From assembly GCF_006442315.1 (NCBI RefSeq), contig NZ_VFVY01000001.1:124001-188000 (forward strand): a stretch of DNA of 64,000 nucleotides. Direction: 5' to 3'. Source of the stretch: Mesorhizobium sp. B2-3-4 (lineage in GTDB: Bacteria > Pseudomonadota > Alphaproteobacteria > Rhizobiales > Rhizobiaceae). This document shows, piece by piece, positions 47,225-55,990 of this stretch. The notes beneath the pieces were generated by a model, which worked only from the letters and a program-made list of their open reading frames with translations, had not been told where the DNA came from and searched no databases. Made by a program: the position numbers and the translations under genes. The first letter of the stretch is position 1. Each line of letters begins with the position of its first letter.

Positions 47225-50200
47225 CTAGGCCTTCTGCGAGGTGTAGCGGCGTTGCGTCTCGCCAAAGCCGCCGCTGACCTGCCCCTCGTGATATTCGGCG
47301 ATAGCCTCCTGCGCGCCCTGCTTGGACAGCGTGCGGATATGATCGTCGCCGGAACCGCCGTAGATGTGGGTATGCAGTTCGATCTTGGCCGGCGACGGCG
47401 CCGGCCGGTTGGCATTGGCCGCCATCCGCATCGAAACGTCATGCGGGATGACGCGTGAGCCGCGGGGAAGATCGACGATTTCGCCACCCTGTTCATTGAT
47501 GCGGGCCAGCCCACCGGGCGCGAAATCCGTGCCGCCGGCAAAGCCAAACAGCTTCGGAATGAAACCGAGCAGCGTACCGAGGAATCCGCTACCGGAAGAG
47601 CCGGAGGCGGCGCCGCCGCCGGAATAGCCCAGAATGTCGGAGAGCGTGGTGTTCGCCTGGAAATTCTGCGGCTTGAGGCCGTCCAGGATGGACGCAAGGC
47701 CACCCTTGCCGTCGACACCGCCGGTTAGGGTCTTGCCAAGGTTGCCGATGCTGTCGGTCAGGTTCTTGCCGGCATCCATCGCCGACGTGGACATCTTGTC
47801 CAGCGCCTCGCTCGCCTTGGTAGCAGAGGAGCCGATTGCCACCGGGGAAGCCCCTGACAGGCCTTCCCAGTTGCCAACGCCGGCGGCCTTCGCCCCATAC
47901 CATGCGCCCCAGCCGCTTTTGGCGGCATGATTGAGTGCAAAATCGATACCAGGGCCGACGTTGGCCGGATTGCTGGGGTCGAGTCCGGTCTGCGCCATGA
48001 ACTGATTGCCGAGACCTGTCGGAAAACCGGTTCCGGCTCCGCCCTTGAGCAATTGGAATGGGCCAAAAGACGGCTCGCGAAACCCGTTCTTGACATAGTT
48101 GCTTTGCCATATCCCGGGGCCAAGGCCTTCCGACTTGGCGACCTTCAGGGCGATGTCCGGATCGATGTTTCGAAGAAGCGACGCCTGCCTGATATAGGCT
48201 GCGACGTCGCTGGTGGGGGAGGCCGAAAGCGACGTTACCGCAGCCAATGGTGCGCGCGTGACGGCGCCGGGCGCATAGTTGTCGTTTGCACCGATACCGA
48301 GCATGCTGGCAAAGCCGTCCGCCGTGCCGAACGCCGCAGTGCCCGTCACGCCGGGACGCTGGCCGGTGATCGCAGAGGCCAACCAGCTTGCGATGCTGTC
48401 GAAGATCTTGCCGAGCTGATCGTCCATCGACTTGGTCAAAGCGTTGAGGATCGACGTGCCCAGCGCCTTGCCGACGTCGCCGCCATTGCGCAGCAATTCC
48501 GTCTTGAAGTCGGTCAGGAAGCCGTTCGCCAGGTCCCTGGCGTCGGTGAATTTCGCCATGTCGCGCATCTGTTGCGCGGCCGGCGAATTGAGATCGACGG
48601 CCAGTCCGGCGCCCTGCTGCCGGGAGGCGATTTGCTGGTCCTGGGCCGACCGGAACATCTGGTCGCGCTCAAACGCCAGATCCTTGTCGAGCCTTGCCCG
48701 CGACAAGGCCTCAGCGGCCTCGCCATAAGCCTTGGCCTGTTTCTCGATGATCGCGACCTGGTCAGGCCCGAGTTCGATGTTTTGTGCGAGCGCGGCATTC
48801 AGCGCCTGTTGCTTGAAGGTGAAGGCCTCCAATGCCGCACCCGTCAGGCCGAGCGCGGTTGCCTGGTTCTGCAAGTCGGCAATCTGGCGCGACGACGATT
48901 TGCCGAAATCATTCATGAAATCCTGATCGGCCGGGTTGTCGTCCACGCCACGGAAATGCGGGATGGGGATGTTGCCGCCGGCGAAGGTAGGGCCGCCGAC
49001 GCCACCGGCATCGTTGAATACCTTCTTGACCGCCTCGCGCAGCCGCTCGGCGCCCAATTCGGTCAATTGCAAATTGGCCTGCAATTCCTTGATCTGGTCG
49101 AACAGCGGGTTGTTGTCGAGCACGTCCTGCGTCTTCTGCAGGCCGGTGACATCGTCGGGCAGGCGGACGAAGGGAATGCCGCCATTGATGCGGGGGTCGG
49201 CGTAGCCCTGCCGCTCGAGGTCGCTGCGCGTGAAGACCTGCTGGTTGACGCTCTTGCGCAGTTCGAGGCCGGCGATCGCAAGCTCGGATTCCTGCAGCTT
49301 GATGGAAGCTTCCTGACGCTTCAGTTCCAATTCGAGCAACTGTTTCTTGGCGTCGAATTCACGCTGCGTGCTGGCGACGATCGAAGCGGATGCGGCCGAC
49401 TGCGCGTCAGCGGTGGTGGTAATGGCCTTCTGATACTCGCTCTGGATCGAGACAAGGTCCTTGATCTTGCCGTCGATGGCATCAACGGAGCCAGCCTGCG
49501 CAGCCAGCGCACGGGTCGCCGCATCGACGCCAAGCGACGCCTCGGCGGAAAACGAGCCGATGAGCCTGTAGGCCCCGTAGATGGCGGCAAGCGCGGCTAT
49601 CCACGGACCGGCGGCGCGAGCGACACTGCCAAGGATGCCGACGCTATCCTTCAGCAGCGCATTGAGGCCGCCTTGACCCGCGTACATCTGGGCGATCTGC
49701 GGACCTTGCTGCGCGGCGATCATCGCCAGCGGCGTGCCGGCGGCGAGGCCCTGGCCGATGTCGAAAGCCTGGTAGCCAAGATTGGTACGGCGGAAGGAAT
49801 CGTTTCCGCCGGCGCCTGGGGCACCAACATTGCTGTTTGCCGGCGCGATCTGCTTTTGCGCGGTCAGCTTGGCATTCGCGGCAGAGACAGCCGCGGCAAG
49901 CTCGGTCTGGCCACGCGCCATGAACAACGACGCATCGCCGGCAAGCTGGAATTTCCGGTAGATGCCGTCGAGGATCGGCCCCGCCTGCTCCATCTTGATC
50001 TTGCCGCTGTCGATGCCGCGCGAAAGCGAGTTCAGCGCCGAGTTCATGCGCTGTGCGGAGGCATAGCCGTCGACGAACTGCCGCGACAGGCGCGCCAGCA
50101 CGTCGCCGGACTGGACGATCTTGGCATCCGTCTGCGCCGCGGTGGCGGCAACCTCGCGGTTTGACGCCGCCATGGCCTTGTCGGCCGCGACCTTCTGCTG

Positions 50201-50269
50201 GGCGCCGGCGGCATATTTGCTGGCGTCCAGCTCGGGCGCGACCCGCAGGGAGGATAGTTGCTGGACCAT
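47225..50269 (-). CDS. Tail tape measure protein with muralytic domain
   Basis: A 1014-residue protein, the largest in the tail operon, following gpG/gpGT as expected. Long Ala/Gln-rich helical stretches dominate the first 650 residues; a hydrophobic patch (VARAAGPWIAALAAIYGAYR) lies near 220. From about 690 to 800 there is a lysozyme-like segment with ALKVAKSEGLGP and FGPFQLLKGGAGTG, then GWGAWYGAKAAG, resembling tape-measure lytic domains. It sets tail length and may open the cell wall. A length of 1014 residues suggests a tail of about 150 nm by the usual 0.15 nm per residue rule. Confidence 0.9.
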   Translation of the reverse strand: MVQQLSSLRVAPELDASKYAAGAQQKVAADKAMAASNREVAATAAQTDAKIVQSGDVLARLSRQFVDGYASAQRMNSALNSLSRGIDSGKIKMEQAGPILDGIYRKFQLAGDASLFMARGQTELAAAVSAANAKLTAQKQIAPANSNVGAPGAGGNDSFRRTNLGYQAFDIGQGLAAGTPLAMIAAQQGPQIAQMYAGQGGLNALLKDSVGILGSVARAAGPWIAALAAIYGAYRLIGSFSAEASLGVDAATRALAAQAGSVDAIDGKIKDLVSIQSEYQKAITTTADAQSAASASIVASTQREFDAKKQLLELELKRQEASIKLQESELAIAGLELRKSVNQQVFTRSDLERQGYADPRINGGIPFVRLPDDVTGLQKTQDVLDNNPLFDQIKELQANLQLTELGAERLREAVKKVFNDAGGVGGPTFAGGNIPIPHFRGVDDNPADQDFMNDFGKSSSRQIADLQNQATALGLTGAALEAFTFKQQALNAALAQNIELGPDQVAIIEKQAKAYGEAAEALSRARLDKDLAFERDQMFRSAQDQQIASRQQGAGLAVDLNSPAAQQMRDMAKFTDARDLANGFLTDFKTELLRNGGDVGKALGTSILNALTKSMDDQLGKIFDSIASWLASAITGQRPGVTGTAAFGTADGFASMLGIGANDNYAPGAVTRAPLAAVTSLSASPTSDVAAYIRQASLLRNIDPDIALKVAKSEGLGPGIWQSNYVKNGFREPSFGPFQLLKGGAGTGFPTGLGNQFMAQTGLDPSNPANVGPGIDFALNHAAKSGWGAWYGAKAAGVGNWEGLSGASPVAIGSSATKASEALDKMSTSAMDAGKNLTDSIGNLGKTLTGGVDGKGGLASILDGLKPQNFQANTTLSDILGYSGGGAASGSSGSGFLGTLLGFIPKLFGFAGGTDFAPGGLARINEQGGEIVDLPRGSRVIPHDVSMRMAANANRPAPSPAKIELHTHIYGGSGDDHIRTLSKQGAQEAIAEYHEGQVSGGFGETQRRYTSQKA

Positions 50270-50284
50270 GAAATTCCCGCAAAC

Positions 50285-51075
50285 CTATTGATGAGACGGA
50301 TCGGATGGTTGTTGCGCGGCGGCCCTGTCGCGTTCCGCGACATGCGACAGCCATGCGTTGTCGAGGATCTTGAAAAAGGCCCGGAACAGTTTGAAGTCGT
50401 CGCCCGATATGCCGTGATCCTCGGCATAGGCCCGGATCACCATGTAGGGTAGCGGACCCTCGCCACCCATGGCGCCATAGAAGCGGTCAAACCGGAGCGC
50501 TTCCCACGCCTGCCAATAGAGCCGGTGCCATGGCTCCGGTTCGAATTCTATGCGACCGGCTGGATAAGCCGCCTTGATGACCCAGTCTTCGGCGTCCTCT
50601 TCGGCCGCCAGTTCTTCAAGCCAGTCCTGCCGTTCGGCGTCTAGGCCTTCTCGCCAGATCCTGTCGCGGAAGGCCTGGAGGAGTTTTTTCCCGCGTCCTC
50701 GACGAACTCGACATCGGTGAGCGAAACCATGGCGGCACAGTTCTGCACCGCTGCAATGAAGTTGCGGCCTTCCGGCTCGCACATCATCCCACGGGCGACC
50801 TCCTCGCTGTACGGCTCGTCGAAGCCGCGCCAGTCGTGCAGGATATGCTTGTGCAGCAGCTTGCCGATTTCGACCGTACGGACATGCGGCAGCACCGGAA
50901 CACCCTTGTAGGCGCGCGCCAGACGCTGTTCCGTCATTGCCAGTGCGGTCTGGTAGGCAGGCAAATGCAGCGACGAAACATTGAACTCGACGCCGGGGAA
51001 ATCCGGCGACGGAATCCAGTCGCCCTTTTCTTCGCGCGAAAGATCGGCTTTCACCGATGAAAGCTTGATGGTCAT
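50285..51075 (-). CDS. Tail assembly chaperone gpGT (frameshift fusion)
   Basis: The second product of the tail-chaperone locus. Translation starts with gpG, slips back one base at GGGAAAA after codon 130, and continues as KLLQAFRDRIWREGL to a stop at 50285, giving 263 residues. The downstream part has no good start of its own and lies in the -1 frame. Such G-GT pairs occur just before the tape measure in most long-tailed phages; the fusion chaperones tail-tube and tape-measure assembly. Confidence 0.8.
50641..51075 (-). CDS. Tail assembly chaperone gpG
   Basis: A 144-residue protein (MTIKLSSVKADLSREEKGDW onward) whose size and location between tail tube and tape measure fit lambda gpG. It is the zero-frame product; the slippery heptamer lies at its codons 129-130, 15 residues before its stop. 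No catalytic motif is expected or seen. Confidence 0.75.
   Translation of the reverse strand: MTIKLSSVKADLSREEKGDWIPSPDFPGVEFNVSSLHLPAYQTALAMTEQRLARAYKGVPVLPHVRTVEIGKLLHKHILHDWRGFDEPYSEEVARGMMCEPEGRNFIAAVQNCAAMVSLTDVEFVEDAGKNSSRPSATGSGEKA
50686..50692 (-). promoter_or_regulatory. -1 ribosomal frameshift site (G GGA AAA)
   Basis: The minus strand reads GGGAAAAAAC. The heptamer G GGA AAA is in the correct register for the gpG frame, so tRNAs on GGA and AAA can re-pair on GGG and AAA. The six-A run and the location just before the gpG stop match the lambda-type signal (lambda uses GGGAAAG). Confidence 0.8.
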
Positions 51076-51160
51076 AGGGAATTATCCTTTCGGGAGGATT
51101 GTGGCCGGAGCGCCCGAACGCTCCGGCCGTTCTGCGCAGAAACCAGTCTTGTAAGACTGA

Positions 51161-51385
51161 TCAGTCCTGCTTTTCGGGAGCAGGTTCGCAAGCCGGAGCG
51201 GCCCTGCCGTCATCGCGCGCCTTTTGCGCGAATTCAGCCGGCACCGGCGAGGACGTTATGCCGGCTCGAAACGCAACGGCGGTCTCATTTCCGGTGCCCC
51301 ATGGATCGGCGCGGAAATCTGTGAGGGGGAGGATTGCTACCGGGCCGCCATCGGCGGTCTGGACGGGTTTCGAGGGCTTGCGCAT
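51161..51385 (-). CDS. Small tail-region protein of unknown function
   Basis: A 74-residue protein (MRKPSKPVQTADGGPVAILP onward) with a Pro/Ala-rich acidic C-terminus. It starts inside the tail-tube stop (TGATG) and so is translated with it. No family recognised. It may be a tail-tube accessory or simply a small filler gene. Confidence 0.55.
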   Translation of the reverse strand: MRKPSKPVQTADGGPVAILPLTDFRADPWGTGNETAVAFRAGITSSPVPAEFAQKARDDGRAAPACEPAPEKQD

Positions 51386-52326
51386 CAGGGTGCATCCGTC
51401 TTGGTGATGGTGATGGTTGCTGCTGAGCTGGCGTCATAGAAGCCCTGGAAAGGCACTTCGATGACGACAGGCTGGCCGTTGCCCGGAGCGGCTGGGCCGC
51501 CGTCGAGAAACTTCAACTTCGGCAGGGCGAAGGCCAGCGTATTGCCCGACTTGTCCTGCAAGGTGAAGCCGATCGCGACGTCCTCATGGTTGAGGATGGC
51601 GGTGTAGGCCGCCAGGCTTTCGAACAGCACCGTCATGGTGCCGCTGACCTCGAACCGGCCAAGGCCGTGGCCGTAGGGTGCATAGGCGCCGACGACGTCG
51701 ACCTGGTAGATGTTGTTGGTGATGCGAAGGCTCATCGCCTGCACCTTCGGCGACGACACCAGGGCCGCCGAGGTGATCGACAGGGCGGCGACGTTCAGAC
51801 CGGCGTTGAAATCCTCTGTCGTCGTTGGCGCGGCATAGGTGGCGCCGGCGATGATGGCCGTGGTTGGCGTCGGGCTGTCGATGCCCATGATGCCCCACGA
51901 CGCCTGCACCGGCGCGCGCGAGCGCAGGTTGAGGTCGAGCGTGTTCCAGCGGCAGCCGGCGTAACGGATGTAGGTGTCGGTCGCGCCCTGCTCATAGGTG
52001 AATTCCAGCGCGCCGGTCTTGTGGGTGATGCCGTTCTTCAGCACGCCGGTGGCGAAGGTCGAGCACAGCAGCCGCTCCAGCCAGGTGTTGTAGGTGTTGT
52101 AGGAGAACCGGGTTTCGATCGTGCCGGTGACGGCACGGCCGACATCGGTGATGCCGGGCACGTTGCGATCGGAACGGACTTCGTCGGAGATGTCCGTCTG
52201 CTTGTTGATCCGGACGCTGGCCGTCCGATAGCGCATGACCTGAAACCCCGGCGTCGCGGGGATGGTGCCGGGCGTCGTTTCCGACACGTCGGCCAAACGG
52301 ACTTGACTGCCGTCAGCGAACGACAT
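51385..52326 (-). CDS. Major tail tube protein
   Basis: A 313-residue beta-rich protein (MSFADGSQVRLADVSETTPG onward), with TIPATPGFQVMRYRTASVRI typical of siphovirus tube proteins and a C-terminal Ig-like or beta extension. Gene order (after the tail terminator, before gpG) supports the call. It polymerises as hexameric rings around the tape measure. Confidence 0.82.
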   Translation of the reverse strand: MSFADGSQVRLADVSETTPGTIPATPGFQVMRYRTASVRINKQTDISDEVRSDRNVPGITDVGRAVTGTIETRFSYNTYNTWLERLLCSTFATGVLKNGITHKTGALEFTYEQGATDTYIRYAGCRWNTLDLNLRSRAPVQASWGIMGIDSPTPTTAIIAGATYAAPTTTEDFNAGLNVAALSITSAALVSSPKVQAMSLRITNNIYQVDVVGAYAPYGHGLGRFEVSGTMTVLFESLAAYTAILNHEDVAIGFTLQDKSGNTLAFALPKLKFLDGGPAAPGNGQPVVIEVPFQGFYDASSAATITITKTDAP

Positions 52327-52367
52327 GGTGCTTCTCCTCTTGTTTCAGAAAGCCGGTCGAGCCGGGG

Positions 52368-52808
52368 TTAGGTCGTCGGGGTCGACGTGATGTCGCGGCG
52401 GGTCCAGAAGATGGTTCCCGCGGTCGAGTAATAGTTCGGAAAGTCCTGGCCGGGGGCGCCGGCACCGATCGACATTTCCGGCATGAACATGTTGCCGATC
52501 GGCTTCTCGCGAAAGAGGTAGAGAAGCTGATTGGCATGAACGCGGCCGTCACGGCTGCCGCTACCGCTGGGCGTCATGACGTGAAGATAGGCAACGCCGC
52601 GTTCTTCCCACGCGTTTGCGCCCGGCGCGCCCATCGTGTCCTGATTGTAGGAATCGCCGTAGATTTCGACATAGACCCACGCCGGCGTATTGGCGTCGAT
52701 CAGGTCCTGCACGAATTCATTTTCATAGCGGACCGGCAACGCGTCATCGCCGGCGGCATAATCGTCGAGCACACCCTTGAACGCGTCGAAGGCTTCGGGG
52801 CTGGACAT
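52368..52808 (-). CDS. Tail terminator (DUF4128-like)
   Basis: A 146-residue protein (MSSPEAFDAFKGVLDDYAAG onward) with VRYENEFVQDL and WVYVEIYGDSY, a pattern seen in DUF4128 tail-terminator-like proteins. It would cap the completed tail and join it to the head. It starts within the stop of the upstream gene (TGATG). Confidence 0.68.
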   Translation of the reverse strand: MSSPEAFDAFKGVLDDYAAGDDALPVRYENEFVQDLIDANTPAWVYVEIYGDSYNQDTMGAPGANAWEERGVAYLHVMTPSGSGSRDGRVHANQLLYLFREKPIGNMFMPEMSIGAGAPGQDFPNYYSTAGTIFWTRRDITSTPTT

Positions 52809-53449
52809 CAGTTCACCGGGTTGATGATGATGGAGGGATAACTCAACACGGCCGATTTGCGGCTGATGCGGTCATTGCTGCCGCGACCCTTCAGTCGATA
52901 GGGCATGCCGGAATGGATGCCGGCCGGCACGTCGAGAAACTTCGACGTGAAGGTGAAGGCACCGCGAAACCGGCTGGCCATCGCCCGCGCTGTGCCGGCG
53001 AACAGGTAGCGTTCCGCAACGCCAAGCATGCCGACTTCGGCCTTGCGGACATAGGGCTGGAAATTGGTGATGATGATCTCGGCGTCGGGCCGGATCCTGG
53101 TGAAGTCGGTCACGACGGTACGCCCGCCGACGACGACGATGAAGGAGGAGGCGAAGCGGCCGGACTTGCGCGGCGACCTCTTCTGCAGTTCCGCCAACGC
53201 CGCCTTGATGACCAGGTCCCAGTTGGTGAATTCGTAGACGATCGCGCCAGGCGCCCGGTAGCTTTCCTCGGCGGCACCGGCGACGCCATTGACAATGCGC
53301 GTGTAGTTCGGCGTCGCAAGGCCCTCGGCGATGACGCGCGCGACCTCGAGCTTCGCGAATGCCGCGACCTGCCGGTTGATCTCCTCCGGTTCGAGGCCAG
53401 CGGTGGCAACGCGCAGGTCGCGCTCGAAGAACTCGAACCCGGTCGCCAT
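52808..53449 (-). CDS. Head-tail joining/tail completion protein (HK97 gp10-like position)
   Basis: A 213-residue protein (MATGFEFFERDLRVATAGLE onward) with KRSPRKSGRFASSFIVVV, close to the TPVDTGRLR-type motif of HK97 gp10-like proteins. It lies between the putative stopper and tail terminator genes and overlaps both by one base. It is longer than typical gp10 (about 150), so an added C-terminal domain is likely. Confidence 0.65.
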   Translation of the reverse strand: MATGFEFFERDLRVATAGLEPEEINRQVAAFAKLEVARVIAEGLATPNYTRIVNGVAGAAEESYRAPGAIVYEFTNWDLVIKAALAELQKRSPRKSGRFASSFIVVVGGRTVVTDFTRIRPDAEIIITNFQPYVRKAEVGMLGVAERYLFAGTARAMASRFRGAFTFTSKFLDVPAGIHSGMPYRLKGRGSNDRISRKSAVLSYPSIIINPVN

Positions 53450-53841
53450 CAGCCTGCCACCGTGAGGTTGACGCGCACCACGACGCCGTCGACGGCGATT
53501 GGGTCGGCGAACTTGATCTGCCGGACCTTGCCCTTGACGACAAGGGAGTCGTTCTCGCGCGGAATGCGCGGATCGACGGCGCCCGGGGTGACGGTGTGCC
53601 CGGCCGGCCAGCCGTCGGCCAGGATCTGCGTCATCGAGATCACCGCCCTCGAATAGGCCTGCGTCGCCGTGCCGACGATCTCCGCCGCCCGAAGACCGCG
53701 CACCGAGGCGCGCACGGTGACATCCTTGTCGGCCAAGGGCGAGCCTTCCTTGCGGCGCAAGATGCAGTTCTCGCCGCGGCGCGCTAGAGACGCGTCTAGG
53801 CGTGCGATCATGCCATCCGGAGTATCGGACGTGATCGCCAT
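53449..53841 (-). CDS. Head-tail stopper-like protein (putative)
   Basis: A 130-residue protein (MAITSDTPDGMIARLDASLA onward) with beta-strand-rich C-terminus (VVVRVNLTVAG). Its place after the gp6-like connector suggests a head completion or stopper protein. TGATG overlaps link it to both neighbours. The family is not evident. Confidence 0.58.
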   Translation of the reverse strand: MAITSDTPDGMIARLDASLARRGENCILRRKEGSPLADKDVTVRASVRGLRAAEIVGTATQAYSRAVISMTQILADGWPAGHTVTPGAVDPRIPRENDSLVVKGKVRQIKFADPIAVDGVVVRVNLTVAG

Positions 53842-54464
53842 CAAATGCGCGGGACCCATAGACCCGAAAGAAGGTCAGATGATGCGTTGCGCATGATCGC
53901 ACTGACCTTGTCTGCGTCGAGATAGGTAATGGTTTCGACATCGACTGTTTCGACCGAGCGCAGGCCGAGGGTATCGGACCGTGCTAGGATCAGTTGCTGA
54001 ACAGCGTCGATGATCGCAGCCTTGGCGTTTTCAGGGATGTCGCCTGTGCCGCCCGAATAGGGATCGCTTTCGTTGTAACCCGCATCATAGGTTATCTTGA
54101 TGGGAAACCGCCGAGACGCCAGTGCCGGACGGACCCATGATGAGGCAAGGTACAGTCGACCCCCATCGAGCAACCAATCATCGTCGGGCACCTGGTGTTC
54201 GTCGCCTGAAGCGTCTATATAAAGGATGCTTTCAATGTCGATGACAGGTCCAAAGAGAGCGGTTTCGACGTCGCTCCAGCACCTAACGACCGTCTCAAGG
54301 GTTTGAGGTCCGAGGCATATACCCAGCCATCCGCTGGGTCCGTCAATGAGACGTTGCGCAGCAACGATCATCGCGGCAACTGCGGCATCGTCGGGCCCAT
54401 GCCCCCCCGGCACGTCGGCCGGGGAGACAAGCGGATCCGGAGGGACCATCACGCGAGTGGACAT
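53841..54464 (-). CDS. Head-tail connector (gp6-like)
   Basis: A 207-residue protein with helical N-terminus and KITYDAGYNESDP followed by IPENAKAAIIDAVQQLILARSD, the pattern of HK97 gp6-like adaptor proteins (early helix, TYxAGY, then helices). It binds below the portal. Gene order supports this. Confidence 0.72.
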   Translation of the reverse strand: MSTRVMVPPDPLVSPADVPGGHGPDDAAVAAMIVAAQRLIDGPSGWLGICLGPQTLETVVRCWSDVETALFGPVIDIESILYIDASGDEHQVPDDDWLLDGGRLYLASSWVRPALASRRFPIKITYDAGYNESDPYSGGTGDIPENAKAAIIDAVQQLILARSDTLGLRSVETVDVETITYLDADKVSAIMRNASSDLLSGLWVPRI

Positions 54465-54465
54465 A

Positions 54466-54834
54466 TCAGCTCACGATGAACCGGAACGTACCGGACTTCA
54501 CATTGCCACCCTGAGCAATAGCGATCTTGATTCGAGAGACGATCCCTATCCGCTCGCCGACCGCCGTACCACCAGACGCATACAACTTCGCCACACCACC
54601 CTGGTCATGCGTAGGAGCGCGCGGCCTGACGATTTCCGACGCGTTGATGTTGGTGTCTGTCCACAGGCTTTCGCCGGTTTCCTCGTCCGTGATCGTGAAG
54701 TCGACGCCATCGGCGAAGTCGACCTTCTCATATTGGATCGATTCCAGCAGACCTCGAGCTCGGCCGGAAGACGGAGCGTAAGCTGTGGCGGAGCCGTCGG
54801 CAGCAGTAGTGACAGTCACCTCGTAAAGGCGCAT
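54466..54834 (-). CDS. Small virion-module protein
   Basis: A 122-residue all-beta-looking protein (MRLYEVTVTTAADGSATAYA onward) ending FRFIVS. It starts 64 bp after the collagen-like gene and ends one base before the connector gene starts. Similar short proteins in this position are often virion decoration or head-completion proteins. I cannot assign it. Confidence 0.58.
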   Translation of the reverse strand: MRLYEVTVTTAADGSATAYAPSSGRARGLLESIQYEKVDFADGVDFTITDEETGESLWTDTNINASEIVRPRAPTHDQGGVAKLYASGGTAVGERIGIVSRIKIAIAQGGNVKSGTFRFIVS

Positions 54835-54898
54835 TGGAGTTCTCCATTTCTCTTGGATCCTGAGGGCGACGTTGCCCCGAACTGCCGGATAGCCGGCC

Positions 54899-55990
54899 CT
54901 ATTGCTTCAGCCTGGCGAGGACCGGATAGAGGTCACACTGAACCTTCGAACCATCTCCGCTGATCAGCGTTTGCAATCCTTCATCATCGACGGTGATAGA
55001 GACAACAGCTTGCGCTGCATCTCCGCGCTCCCCTTTAGGACCGGGGCTCCCAGCCTCTCCGGGGCTGCCGCGTTTGCCTTGTGAGGCAATCAACTGCCAG
55101 CCGTCACCGGGGCATATGCCCGGATTATCGCGCTTGGCGGCAAACGACGCGCCGCCAAGCGCAACGACGTCCATTTCGCGATAGTCATTGATCTCGAGGA
55201 AGGTGCCACGGATGGTGAAAGAGCGCCCGTCCTGACCGTCCATGCCGTTCGATCCGGCCGCCACGATGCAGCGCCAATGATCATGGCCGGGTTGCTTACC
55301 CGTGTCACGGACAGCTTGGAAAATGCTACCGTCACGAGTGACAACCTCGCCCTGGTAATAGACGCGATCTTCCCACTCAGCGACGATCGGCAGCGACCCG
55401 GCGGGACCTTCCGCCCCACGCTCGCCAGTCTGACCGTCAACGCCGTCGTGCCCATCGGCCCCTGGCTGACCAGGTTCGCCGCGCTCACCTTGCGGACCCC
55501 TCTCTCCGGGCTCTCCTACTTGCCCGTCGACGCCGTCCCGGCCGTCTGCACCGGACGGTCCCGGTTCGCCGCGTTCGCCTTGCGGACCTGACTCGCCCCT
55601 CTCTCCGGGCTCTCCTGCTTGCCCGTCGACGCCGTCCCGGCCGTCTGCACCGGGCGGTCCCGGTTCGCCACGCTCGCCTTGCGGACCTGGCCCGCCCCTT
55701 TCTCCGGGCTCGCCTCTTTCTCCGTCCTTGCCGGGTTCGCCGTCCTTCAGCGTCGTGATACGCTCCGCCAGCCTGCGTTCGATTTCAGCCACAGACGCGA
55801 TGCGCGTCTCAAGTTCCGACATTCGGGCGGAAAATTGTGCATTGCGCAGTTCCCGCTCAGCGAGCGCTTGCCGCCGCAACTCAGCGATCTCACGCGCGAC
55901 GGTATCGGAGGCAGCTTCAATGAAGGAGCGCAGCGATGCGGGCATCGATGTCTCGGATATGGTCATCGTACGTGCGGCCTGCTTCTTCAT
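54899..55990 (-). CDS. Collagen-like protein with carbohydrate-binding-like modules in the head module
   Basis: A 363-residue protein. Residues 18-80 are a charged coiled coil; 84-199 are collagen-type Gly-X-Y triplets (EPG, ERG, PQG, ADG units) in three near-identical blocks; 203-243 (WEDRVYYQGEVVTRDGSIF, then W239) and 256-304 (IRGTFLEINDYREMDVVALG) resemble chitin-binding type 3/CBM5-like modules; a short second collagen block (305-325) and a beta tail follow. The coil probably trimerises it. The start is the ATG with GAGGAAAAC upstream, overlapping the portal 3' end by 74 bases. A head fibre or decoration role is inferred from position. Confidence 0.75.
   Translation of the reverse strand: MKKQAARTMTISETSMPASLRSFIEAASDTVAREIAELRRQALAERELRNAQFSARMSELETRIASVAEIERRLAERITTLKDGEPGKDGERGEPGERGGPGPQGERGEPGPPGADGRDGVDGQAGEPGERGESGPQGERGEPGPSGADGRDGVDGQVGEPGERGPQGERGEPGQPGADGHDGVDGQTGERGAEGPAGSLPIVAEWEDRVYYQGEVVTRDGSIFQAVRDTGKQPGHDHWRCIVAAGSNGMDGQDGRSFTIRGTFLEINDYREMDVVALGGASFAAKRDNPGICPGDGWQLIASQGKRGSPGEAGSPGPKGERGDAAQAVVSITVDDEGLQTLISGDGSKVQCDLYPVLARLKQ
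55406..55684 (-). repeat. Three tandem repeats of 90-99 bp in the collagen-like gene
   Basis: The blocks encode residues 103-135, 136-165 and 166-195, each beginning PQGERGEPG and containing GADGRDGVDGQ or a near copy. Lengths are multiples of nine bases, as required for Gly-X-Y triplets. The copies differ at several bases, so they are not a recent artefact, but copy number could vary by recombination. Confidence 0.8.

Noticed and set aside
47927..50164. Long plus-strand reading frame opposite the tape measure gene
   Set aside because: It is the GC-driven antisense of the tape measure gene; the minus-strand protein fits gene order and has domain signals.
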